Positions 34,914 to 42,514 of a stretch of DNA of 46,691 nt are shown piece after piece (the first letter of the stretch is position 1; each line of letters begins with the position of its first letter). Location: the NCBI GenBank assembly GCA_938084455.1, contig CALKDX010000024.1, positions 1 to 46,691 on the forward strand, given 5' to 3'. The notes under the pieces were generated by a model, which was not told where the DNA came from, did not search any database, and worked only from the letters and a program-made list of their open reading frames with translations. The DNA is from Candidatus Poseidoniaceae archaeon (GTDB lineage Archaea > Thermoplasmatota > Poseidoniia > Poseidoniales > Poseidoniaceae). The translations under genes and the position numbers were made by a program.

Positions 34914-35252
34914 TCATTGGGGGGTGGTTGCTAAGATTCTCCGATCTCGGTCAAGGGCATGGCGCCATCGTGCTAAACGGCCACCGTTTCCTGACAACGC
35001 TACAATTCGTGTTGGTGATGCTACATCGATCATCAGACGTTGGTCACCTTCGCACCAAACTTCGTGCACCGTGCCCAAACCAAGGGCATCCGCAGATTCT
35101 AATGCTGCCGAAATCACATCGACAACATGCTCGAAAGGAGGCATCTCCCCTTCTTCGCCGACGCTTGCAAGAAGCGTCCCACTGTCATCGATGAGCATAG
35201 CTTGCTTTACGCCATTAAGGCGATACAAACCGGCCAAAGCGCGTTGCAACAT
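34914..35252 (-). CDS. Roadblock/LC7-like protein
   Basis: A 112-residue single-domain protein with the Roadblock/LC7 pattern: LYRLNGVKQAMLIDDSGTLLASVGEEGE, then an amphipathic helix (FEHVVDVISAALESADAL), then two strands (TVHEVWCEGDQRLMIDVASPTRIVALSG) and a final helix. Such proteins dimerise and often act on small Ras-like GTPases (MglB type) or as scaffolds. No GTPase gene is in the window. The next gene downstream has a similar region, so hetero-dimerisation is possible. No TATA box is at 28 nt; the C5-TAAA-G5 hairpin lies 55 nt upstream. Confidence 0.75.
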   Translation of the reverse strand: MLQRALAGLYRLNGVKQAMLIDDSGTLLASVGEEGEMPPFEHVVDVISAALESADALGLGTVHEVWCEGDQRLMIDVASPTRIVALSGNGGRLARWRHALDRDRRILATTPQ

Positions 35253-35592
35253 AGGTGCTCAAACGCTCTGTCACCGTTGTAGGCTTCAAGAAGTTTTGTG
35301 CTGACTTCCCCCTAAAGGGGGATTTGGTGACCAAAATCAAATTTCCAACTGGATTTTGGAAAGAAGGCATCGCGGAAGCCTGTTCGACCATAGTTTTCCG
35401 CGTACACTTGGTTTCAATTTCGATCAAGTGAAGGGTTTATTTCTCTCAAATTATGGCGCATCGAAGGTAAGATTTTACAATTGGAAATTTAATTATTCAA
35501 TTGGAAAAATAGTCTCATGAATTGACAACAATCGTACAAAGCCCCGTTGAATCATCCGTGGAGTTCAAACCTAAGTCGCCCTCCCATCAACC
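35253..35592. other. 340-bp divergent intergenic region with hairpin and direct repeat
   Basis: It separates the Roadblock cassette from the tRNA-thiolase gene and has no credible ORF. It contains TCCCCCTAAAGGGGGA (35307-35322; 6-bp arms) and two CAATTGGAAA copies (35478 and 35498) exactly 20 bp apart, flanking TTTAATTA. The repeats and AT-rich element are the best candidates for a promoter and operator of the + strand gene, implying an unusually long leader of about 80 nt. Confidence 0.5.
35478..35507 (+). repeat. direct repeat CAATTGGAAA flanking TTTAATTA
   Basis: Two identical 10-mers start 20 bp apart, two helical turns, so bound proteins would lie on one face of the DNA. The TTTAATTA between them could be a TATA box for the thiolase gene. 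Confidence 0.55.
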
Positions 35593-36585
35593 ATGGCAGG
35601 AGAGGCTGAGGTTGGGTTCACCATCCCTCAATGCGACAGTTGCAGTCGCCCTGCCGTTCTCGAACAGGCCTATTCCGGCCGGATCTTGTGCAATGAACAC
35701 ATGGCAAAATCCGTACGCAAAAAGATTGCAAAGGAATTGAGGCAACAACTCGTGTTACCAAAAGACAAGGACACGACCATCTTTGTGGCGATTTCTGGCG
35801 GCAAAGACTCAGCGGTCCTTCTCGATAGCATTGTGGATTTGATTGGAGAACGCCCAGACGTACGAATCGTCGCAGGCACTGTGGATGAAGGAATCGAGGG
35901 TTACCGCCCCCCATCGCTTGAATGCGCTCAACAACTCTGTGACACACTCGGCGTTGAATTCATCACTGTATCCTATCCCGAACTAAGTTTCAAAGAAATG
36001 GATGAGGTCGCCCGTCGAATTCCAGGACTGGTCGATGGAAACCCTAGTGCCCCACGCCTACCCTGCTCTTACTGCGGCGTGTTCCGCCGTCAAGGCATCA
36101 ATCACTTGGCCGATCGAATTGGCGCAGACATCATCGCATTAGGCCACAACCTAGACGACATGGCGCAAACAGTGCTGATGAACATGACGAATGGTGATTT
36201 GGACCGAACATTACGATTGGCCCCGCATACGAACAACATGGTTGAAGGGATGGCCCCACGGATTGTGCCACTGCGCTGGATTCCTGAACAGGAAGTCCAC
36301 CTCTATGCCTTGCACAGAAACCTGCCTCTGCACCACGAAGAATGCCCTCACGCTCAAGGTGCCTTAAGATGGAGGCATCGAGAGATAGTAGCACAGATGG
36401 AAGCTGATTCACCCGGAACTCGACACGGCTTACTTCGAATGGCAGACAACATCAAAGCGCTTCGCAACAAAGATCCTGAAGATGGGTCGAGCCTCAAACC
36501 ACCGACGCCTTGTCCTGAATGTGGTGCGATGACCTCGGGAAGTCAATGCAAAGCCTGTGATTTCCGAGCCTTGCTCAATGATTGA
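35593..36585 (+). CDS. tRNA 2-thiolation enzyme, Ncs6/TtuA family
   Basis: An adenylating PP-loop enzyme of 330 residues that installs 2-thiouridine in tRNA using a ubiquitin-like or cluster-bound sulfur source. The N-terminal zinc site is CDSCSRPAVLEQAYSGRILCNEH. The PP-loop is VAISGGKDSAVLL (about residue 68), with catalytic-cluster cysteines in LPCSYCGVFRR and EECPH, plus GHNLDDMAQT. The C-terminal zinc ribbon is CPECGAMTSGSQCKAC. This is the archaeal NcsA / eukaryotic Ncs6 (CTU1) arrangement. ATG 35593 directly precedes the first zinc site. It converges with pyrI (1-nt gap). Confidence 0.92.
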   Translation: MAGEAEVGFTIPQCDSCSRPAVLEQAYSGRILCNEHMAKSVRKKIAKELRQQLVLPKDKDTTIFVAISGGKDSAVLLDSIVDLIGERPDVRIVAGTVDEGIEGYRPPSLECAQQLCDTLGVEFITVSYPELSFKEMDEVARRIPGLVDGNPSAPRLPCSYCGVFRRQGINHLADRIGADIIALGHNLDDMAQTVLMNMTNGDLDRTLRLAPHTNNMVEGMAPRIVPLRWIPEQEVHLYALHRNLPLHHEECPHAQGALRWRHREIVAQMEADSPGTRHGLLRMADNIKALRNKDPEDGSSLKPPTPCPECGAMTSGSQCKACDFRALLND

Positions 36586-36586
36586 A

Positions 36587-37063
36587 TCACAGAGCGTTCT
36601 TGACCAGTTCATCAAGGTCCTGAGGTCGGCCACAATAATGACAACGAAGGTGCAGCGGGTCGCGGCTCACAACGCGAAGTCGGTGAGCAAGTGGCTCCCT
36701 TGAGTTTGTTGTGATGCAGTTGGAGAAAGTACACCGCACCACATTGACCACTTCTTCACCCAAGTTGATGGACAACTTTTCAGCCACCACATAGGCTCGA
36801 ATAATGGCCACATGGGCATCGGGAGCAACCAAAGCCAACCGGTCGAGTTCGGTTTGTGTCAATTCTCTATCCTCGACTTTGATGATGTCTTTTGATCCCA
36901 GTTTCTTCGATGGAACGTTCATGACAAGGGAAACCGGGACAGATGTTTCACCTGCAATACCCAGCATCTCTAGGACTCGGAGCGCTTGTCCGGAAGGGAC
37001 GTGGTCAATCACGGTGCCGTTCCGGATGGCTGTGACGCGACGCATGCTTTGTTCGTTGGACAT
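36587..37063 (-). CDS. pyrI: aspartate carbamoyltransferase regulatory chain
   Basis: The allosteric and zinc chain of ATCase, 158 residues (E. coli 153). The N-terminal nucleotide-binding part begins MRRVTAIRNGTVIDHVPSGQALRVLEMLGI. The C-terminal zinc domain has CTFSNC and LRCHYCG, giving C-x4-C and C-x2-C. The track start (37123) is not needed: ATG 37063 overlaps the pyrB stop by one base (TGATG), so the chains are made in coupled fashion. A regulatory chain implies CTP/ATP control of pyrimidine synthesis. Confidence 0.95.
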   Translation of the reverse strand: MSNEQSMRRVTAIRNGTVIDHVPSGQALRVLEMLGIAGETSVPVSLVMNVPSKKLGSKDIIKVEDRELTQTELDRLALVAPDAHVAIIRAYVVAEKLSINLGEEVVNVVRCTFSNCITTNSREPLAHRLRVVSRDPLHLRCHYCGRPQDLDELVKNAL

Positions 37064-38013
37064 CAGAGAGCACCCCCTGCTGCGGAAATATCTGCAGGTA
37101 CAGCAACGCCAAGAAGCCTGCACAGCAATGCCATTCTGGCGACCACACCATTGAACGCTTGTTCGAAGTACCGGGCGTGGCGTGTTGAATCAACAGATGG
37201 GTGAATCTCGTCCACACGAGGAAGCGGGTGCATGATGATCATGTCTTCTTTCACATCGGCAAGGTGTTTGGCGTGGAGTTTGTATGCTCCAGCGCATCGG
37301 GCGTATTCGTCTTCATCAGCAAAACGTTCTTTTTGGATTCGAGTCATGTAGACCACATCTGCATCGTTGATTGAACCGTACAGGTCTTCAGTTTCCGTGA
37401 CATTGGCGCCATGCCCTTGGAGATCTGACACAATCTCTGCTGGCATGCGCAGGAGACCTGGGCTCGCAAAAATCAATTCACAACCGAACCGGGTAAGAGC
37501 GTGGGAAAGGGAGTGGACTGTGCGCCCATAGCGCAGATCCCCTGCAAGAACCACCTTCAAGCCGTCGAGTTTTCCGTGAGCCTGTCGAATGGTGAATAAA
37601 TCAAGCATGGTTTGTGTTGGGTGGTTACCTGCTCCATCCCCGCCATTGAGGATTGGAACACGTGCGGCGTCTTGGGCGTACTGAGCTGCCCCTTGACGTG
37701 GATGGCGCATGGCGATAATGTCTGTGTATCCATCGACCATTTGGATGGTGTCGTAGAGCGTCTCGCCTTTGACGACGGATGATGTCTTGACATCCCCGAG
37801 GTTGACCACGCCGCCACCAAGGCGCTTCATAGCGGTCTCAAAGGACATTCGTGTTCGTGTGCTGGGTTCGAAAAACAGATTGCCCATAATCCGACCTTGC
37901 AATAATGGCAGGTATAATTCCCCCTTTGCGACGGGAAGAAGTCGTTCAGCATCGTCTAAAATATCGAGGATTTCCTCATTCGTCAAATCATCCATGGTAA
38001 TGAGACCGGTCAT
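37063..38013 (-). CDS. pyrB: aspartate carbamoyltransferase catalytic chain
   Basis: Joins carbamoyl phosphate and aspartate, the committed step of pyrimidine synthesis; 316 residues (E. coli 311). Carbamoyl-phosphate site FFEPSTRTRMSFE, the 80s loop region VKTSSVVKGETL, MRHPRQGAA, NGGDGAGNHPTQT, and HPLPRVDEI for aspartate binding are all intact. GAGAGGAG sits 5 nt before ATG 38013. pyrI follows with a one-base overlap. A T7 run lies upstream in what may be a 5' leader of about 75 nt. Confidence 0.96.
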   Translation of the reverse strand: MTGLITMDDLTNEEILDILDDAERLLPVAKGELYLPLLQGRIMGNLFFEPSTRTRMSFETAMKRLGGGVVNLGDVKTSSVVKGETLYDTIQMVDGYTDIIAMRHPRQGAAQYAQDAARVPILNGGDGAGNHPTQTMLDLFTIRQAHGKLDGLKVVLAGDLRYGRTVHSLSHALTRFGCELIFASPGLLRMPAEIVSDLQGHGANVTETEDLYGSINDADVVYMTRIQKERFADEDEYARCAGAYKLHAKHLADVKEDMIIMHPLPRVDEIHPSVDSTRHARYFEQAFNGVVARMALLCRLLGVAVPADISAAGGAL

Positions 38014-38149
38014 TGTAACTCCTCTCTCCTAAGAAGGCGGTGAACGACACCCATGAACATTCCCTTCAAGTTGGTTCAAAAAAACCCTACATTTTCATTG
38101 CTATTTGTACTGGAAGTGTGGGATTCAATAAGCGCATGAAAGCGGAGTG

Positions 38150-38157
38150 ATTATGAC
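38150..38157 (+). promoter_or_regulatory. TATA-like element for the membrane coiled-coil gene at 38179
   Basis: ATTATGAC, with TTATGA starting 28 nt before ATG 38179, matches the leaderless spacing but is a weak TATA. Confidence 0.35.
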
Positions 38158-38178
38158 CATCCCGTCGAAGTCGGTTGC

Positions 38179-39942
38179 ATGGTGGACGCTTGGGCCGATG
38201 TCGAAACTGCCATCGAATCTGCTGGTGCGCAACGGCAACAACGGCTTGACCGCCTGACAAGTATGTCAGCATTGGCTTTGCTGACAGGAGCGCTGTGGCT
38301 CATGTGGCCAAGCCTCGATGCTGCCATCCGAGGCGAAGCAGGCTTGCTCAACGGTTTGGGATTCCCATTGATGGTGATCGTTTGGGGGCTCATCATCCAA
38401 GATCTAGCCGTGGATGATCCACGCGCCCGGACTCGAGTCGGCTCAGCCGCAAGCCTTGCGTGGCCAGTGCTGTTGGTTACAGCAAGCCAATCGCTTGACT
38501 TGAGTGAACCGAGCATGGTTGTGGGATGCGTGTTGCTATCACTCGTTGCCTTTTCATGTATGGGCGCTTCGAAATCAGTCCTCCAAGGTGGACTTGACGT
38601 TTTGCGGTGGCGGGCAATCATGACTGGGCTTGGAACCATCATTGCCGTCTCCCTATTCGCAGGTAGCACGCCTGAATCGATGTCGTATGAGTGGCTGGCA
38701 TGCATATTGGCGCTGACCTTTAGCAGCGCTATGACGGCTTACATTTGGTTTATCGGGGACGATCAACGACAGGTTAGGAAAGCATTCAGCAAAAGACTCG
38801 ATGACATGGAAGTGCGATTGCTTCAACTCAAAGCGAGTGGAGCAGCAGTCGATCAGGCCTCCAGTTTGATCATGACGGCAAGGGAGGAAGGCCACAGCGA
38901 CCCACAGCACGGCATGAATTTGCTCAACGAAGCAGAAGACAACATCGAACGTTCCCTTTCTCTCTCCGGCGATGTAGAGGCCATTCGGGAAGATGCACGT
39001 TCAAGCATGGAGAAGGCCGAGGCCATCGCCCCAACTGCAAAGCGACCACGAAAATCCTTTGACATGGGCGAGCGAGAAGTCAAGTTAGGCTCTCTTCGCG
39101 AAGGTGAACTCTTGTTCCGACAAAGCAAAAAATACGCCAACGAAATCATTGAATGGTGGGCTGTTGCAGAAAAAGCAATCGCTGAGGCAGGAAGACAATT
39201 GCAAGGCAAAGATGGTGAAAGCCTTGCACACCTCAAGGAAATGCTGATGGATGCGAAAAAGAAACTCGCTTCTGAAGCCCCGAAAAAAGCCTATGAATTT
39301 GCTGTCGTCATCCCTGCTCAATTGGCAGCAGATGACGATGCACTTGCCAAAGCTGCAGCATCGCTTAAGGAAGCACATCGCCAACTCAAACAAACCGATG
39401 GACTGAACACAGAAGCGATGATTGAACGACTGCATCAGGCCGAAAGTGCGCTTGAAGCGGGCAACGCTGGACAGGCAATCGGATTAGCCGATGGGGTTGT
39501 GCGTTCGATCCTCCATGAGCGTGAATCGATGGACACCTTACAAAGAGCCCTCCGTCAACGCAAGAAACTCGTTGCTCAATACCAAGCACGTGATGATGCG
39601 AACGCTTGGGAACAACGTATGCTGGACATCGAAAAGGCTGCTGACGAGCGACGGTGGAGTGAAGGTGCTGAACTGCTCGCTTCAATGAATCAGGACCTCG
39701 ATATGGAAGGAAAAGCAAGCGAGGAAGCATTGGAACTTCACGATTTCGTCATGGACGAATGGCGAGTCCTGCGCAATCAGTGTGAAGCGAGTGGAATCAA
39801 GGTGAACGATGAAGATCGACGGGCCACTGAGGAGGCAATTGCACGAGCCACTGAGGCCTTAGGTGTCAGCAGAATCGAAGATTGTTTGACACAGTTAGGG
39901 GCTGCAGACGCCTCTATGGAACGCTTGAAGCGACGAATTTGA
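38179..39942 (+). CDS. membrane-anchored helical repeat/coiled-coil protein, unknown function
   Basis: A 587-residue protein. The first about 200 residues hold six hydrophobic segments (MSALALLTGALWLMWPSLDAAI; GFPLMVIVWGLIIQDLA; and four more to LACILALTFSSAMTAYIWFIG). The rest is charged and helical: SSLIMTAREEGHSDPQHGMNLLNEAEDNIERSL and ESALEAGNAGQAIGLADGVV resemble the helical hairpins found in other archaeal membrane proteins. LRQRKKLVAQYQARDD suggests coiled coil. It begins at an ATG with a TATA-like element at 28 nt and converges with another large membrane protein. No family is recognised; a membrane-bound scaffold is plausible. Confidence 0.7.
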   Translation: MVDAWADVETAIESAGAQRQQRLDRLTSMSALALLTGALWLMWPSLDAAIRGEAGLLNGLGFPLMVIVWGLIIQDLAVDDPRARTRVGSAASLAWPVLLVTASQSLDLSEPSMVVGCVLLSLVAFSCMGASKSVLQGGLDVLRWRAIMTGLGTIIAVSLFAGSTPESMSYEWLACILALTFSSAMTAYIWFIGDDQRQVRKAFSKRLDDMEVRLLQLKASGAAVDQASSLIMTAREEGHSDPQHGMNLLNEAEDNIERSLSLSGDVEAIREDARSSMEKAEAIAPTAKRPRKSFDMGEREVKLGSLREGELLFRQSKKYANEIIEWWAVAEKAIAEAGRQLQGKDGESLAHLKEMLMDAKKKLASEAPKKAYEFAVVIPAQLAADDDALAKAAASLKEAHRQLKQTDGLNTEAMIERLHQAESALEAGNAGQAIGLADGVVRSILHERESMDTLQRALRQRKKLVAQYQARDDANAWEQRMLDIEKAADERRWSEGAELLASMNQDLDMEGKASEEALELHDFVMDEWRVLRNQCEASGIKVNDEDRRATEEAIARATEALGVSRIEDCLTQLGAADASMERLKRRI

Positions 39943-39947
39943 GGGCT

Positions 39948-42500
39948 TCAAAGGTCAATCAAGCCTTTCGACTGGATGGATTTCAGGTCTATTCCACCTG
40001 GGAACCCAAGGTCGACTGGCATGCCACCCAATGTCACAATGATGCCGCTCAGGTGAAGGTACAAGCAAGGAGGGAGATTTTCCTGGTCGACTTTAGCCAA
40101 CATCTTCCAACCATTGGTGCCTTTTTTGGAGGCAATGGTCAGTTCGTTGGCAGGTCCATGCGCAATCCAGGCATTGGCCGACCAGGCATGCTGCCGTTGA
40201 GATTTCTTCTTGAACGAAGGCGGGGGCGACACCACATGCTTACGGGGCCAAACGGCATCGATGTTCAGTCCTGATTCAGTTGCCCATTCCATACCAGTCA
40301 GCTCACTTGGTGCAGGGGAGGTCAGTCCTGAGCGGGCCAAATAGCCAACAAGGGCGCGAAGATGTGGGTGTCGGCCATGCTGTTCAGCAAGGCGTTCCGC
40401 CATCGCCACGGCGGTGTTAATCCGGCCCGCATCTAGGTGCAATAAACAACGCACTACATCCCCGTGAACCCAAGTTTCAATCCCGTTTTTCTTGATGAAT
40501 CGCTCGAGCAGATCAAGAGCATCTTCACTGTCTTGAGAAAGTCTCATTCTGGCTACATCTCCCAAGAGGAAAAGTCGCCCTGCTGGTGAGTCGATGTATT
40601 TCAAATCAGTTCGACTGCTGTTGCTCTCAAACCGATGGATCAAGTCGATGTTACGTCGCATGATGCTGTCCATCGACAATAGAGGTTTGTAGCGTTCGTT
40701 CAACGACCTCGATTTTGGACCAAAGACGCTTGCAACCCACTGAAGTCGAGCGGATTCAATGTCATCTTCGGGAAGCATTTTCAATCGAGGTTTGGCTTCA
40801 GGAAGGTCCCGTTGAGCAAGGCTTGCTGCCGAGAGCATAAGCCGGGCGAGTGCTGCTTCCTTACCACCTCGTAGAGCAAGCAACGATACCGCTTCTTCTT
40901 CAGCTTCATTCCATCGACCAAAACCGGCATAGAGGGTCATAACAGCCTTGGTTTTCCGCCCAAGCGCCAACCCATCAAGCGCATCGCCATGCCCCTTGAG
41001 AACATCATCAAGTTGACGAAGCGCTCTCACCCAATCATCGGCAGCCACCAATGAGGTGAGGGATTGTTTCTTGAGGTAAATGACATCTTCCATTTCCGAA
41101 AATTTCGCACGGTTGTCTGCAACAGCAGCATCGAACGTGATGTCTTCAAGTTTTGATCCAACCCTCAACGACTTTGTCCAGATTGTAAGGAAGGCAATTT
41201 GCCCACCAGATGCCAGCATCCACGTCAATTCTTCGAGGGCATCCTTGGTCAAAATGGAACAAACGGTCGAATCCCAAGTGCCACATTGTGAGCCTTGTGG
41301 GAGGAAACTAGAATCCCAAAAAGTGATCATACCAAGGGCAAGCAAAAGCATCGATTGGCCAGCAAAACCTGTGAAACAGAAGTTCAACACTTTCGCTTGT
41401 TGAGAGGTTTCGGCCCGCAGCAAGCGACTGTCTGCTAACTTAATTCCGCCTGCCCCAGAAACATCTTGGACATCCAAAAACAGGATTCGAGCCACTTCGT
41501 AGACGAAAAGGAAACCGATGATGGCTACGTTAAGCAACAAAAACAGCAGAACCATCGATACAATGGGCACTCGAATACCCTCGACTGGGATAAACGAAAA
41601 GAGTTCGATCAAAGCGAACCCTAGGATGCCACCTTCCTCCATGAATGTGGTTTGTTGACGGTATTCCGGCAGTTCGAGCACTCTGTCAGAATGCAACAAA
41701 AGGTTTGGATCGACAAGAAGAACAACCAGAGAAATGAGTGTGTTGAGCGCCACGAAGGGCATGACGACGAGATTGAAATTAACGATTTGAGCCACTGCCT
41801 GTTGCTTAGCATTGGGAACGTGATTGTGAAACGGAGAAGGTTCTCCACCTGCAATTTTCATTGAGGATTGACGTAGCGCCCGCCAAGAGGACCCAAGGAT
41901 CCGCCCATAGGCGAGGACGGAAGGAGAAAACATGGCGAAGGCTGCGATGCTGAAGCGGCGGTTATCTGGCACTTCTGCAATCCCGAGCATGAAGTAAAGG
42001 GTGGCGACCAGTGCCGCCCAAACGAGAAGCAAAAGGACGTAACTGTACCTGCGCCAAACGCTTGAATCTTGAAGGGAAGCACGGTCTTGTCCAATGGGTT
42101 TGATCACTTGTGCGCCCAACGATGAACCGCTTGAGACAAATGCTGGTAAGGCGATGAACATCAAACCAATCGCAACAGACGGTGCATGGTACCCTTCAGA
42201 AAAGCCATACTGGGTCATTAAAAATTCGAAGAGAAGAATCAACACTCCAACCAAGGCAAACAGATAGGTGGTCACACCAAAACGCATGCCTGGTGATTGA
42301 AGCAATGTTCTTGCTTCATCGACACTGCGGGTAACTTGGTGCACTTCATACCGCAGTTCACCAGTTTCAAAGGCCACCTGTAGGCCTTGTAATTGACGAG
42401 GAACAACCTTTGTCCAAAAGAACCACGCCGTTCCCGCAGCTAACAGCATAGGCACCACGGCGGCAAGGGAGAATCCCTCAACAATCGGTGGTGCTGTCAT
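39948..42500 (-). CDS. large polytopic membrane protein with TPR-like C-terminal domain
   Basis: An 850-residue protein. About nine or ten membrane helices lie in the first 470 residues (for example VVPMLLAAGTAWFFW, YVLLLLVWAALVATLYFMLGI and IVSMVLLFLLLNVAIIGFLFVYEVA). Residues about 490-760 form helical pairs of TPR style (ADDWVRALRQLDDVLKGHGDALDGLALGRKTKAVMTLYAGFGRWNEAEEEAVSLLALRG; AVAMAERLAEQHGRHPHLRALVGYLARSG). A short C-terminal beta-like part ends it. The track start is a TTG; ATG 42500, preceded by GGAGAGAT and 14 nt after the thrS stop, is better. No family recognised. Confidence 0.72.
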   Translation of the reverse strand: MTAPPIVEGFSLAAVVPMLLAAGTAWFFWTKVVPRQLQGLQVAFETGELRYEVHQVTRSVDEARTLLQSPGMRFGVTTYLFALVGVLILLFEFLMTQYGFSEGYHAPSVAIGLMFIALPAFVSSGSSLGAQVIKPIGQDRASLQDSSVWRRYSYVLLLLVWAALVATLYFMLGIAEVPDNRRFSIAAFAMFSPSVLAYGRILGSSWRALRQSSMKIAGGEPSPFHNHVPNAKQQAVAQIVNFNLVVMPFVALNTLISLVVLLVDPNLLLHSDRVLELPEYRQQTTFMEEGGILGFALIELFSFIPVEGIRVPIVSMVLLFLLLNVAIIGFLFVYEVARILFLDVQDVSGAGGIKLADSRLLRAETSQQAKVLNFCFTGFAGQSMLLLALGMITFWDSSFLPQGSQCGTWDSTVCSILTKDALEELTWMLASGGQIAFLTIWTKSLRVGSKLEDITFDAAVADNRAKFSEMEDVIYLKKQSLTSLVAADDWVRALRQLDDVLKGHGDALDGLALGRKTKAVMTLYAGFGRWNEAEEEAVSLLALRGGKEAALARLMLSAASLAQRDLPEAKPRLKMLPEDDIESARLQWVASVFGPKSRSLNERYKPLLSMDSIMRRNIDLIHRFESNSSRTDLKYIDSPAGRLFLLGDVARMRLSQDSEDALDLLERFIKKNGIETWVHGDVVRCLLHLDAGRINTAVAMAERLAEQHGRHPHLRALVGYLARSGLTSPAPSELTGMEWATESGLNIDAVWPRKHVVSPPPSFKKKSQRQHAWSANAWIAHGPANELTIASKKGTNGWKMLAKVDQENLPPCLYLHLSGIIVTLGGMPVDLGFPGGIDLKSIQSKGLIDL

Positions 42501-42514
42501 AACGATCTCTCCAG

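Noticed and set aside
34450-35304. 284-codon + strand ORF opposite the Roadblock and coiled-coil genes
   Set aside because: It is Ser/Arg/Pro-rich without domain logic and lies antisense to two coherent genes with coupled spacing, so it is a shadow.
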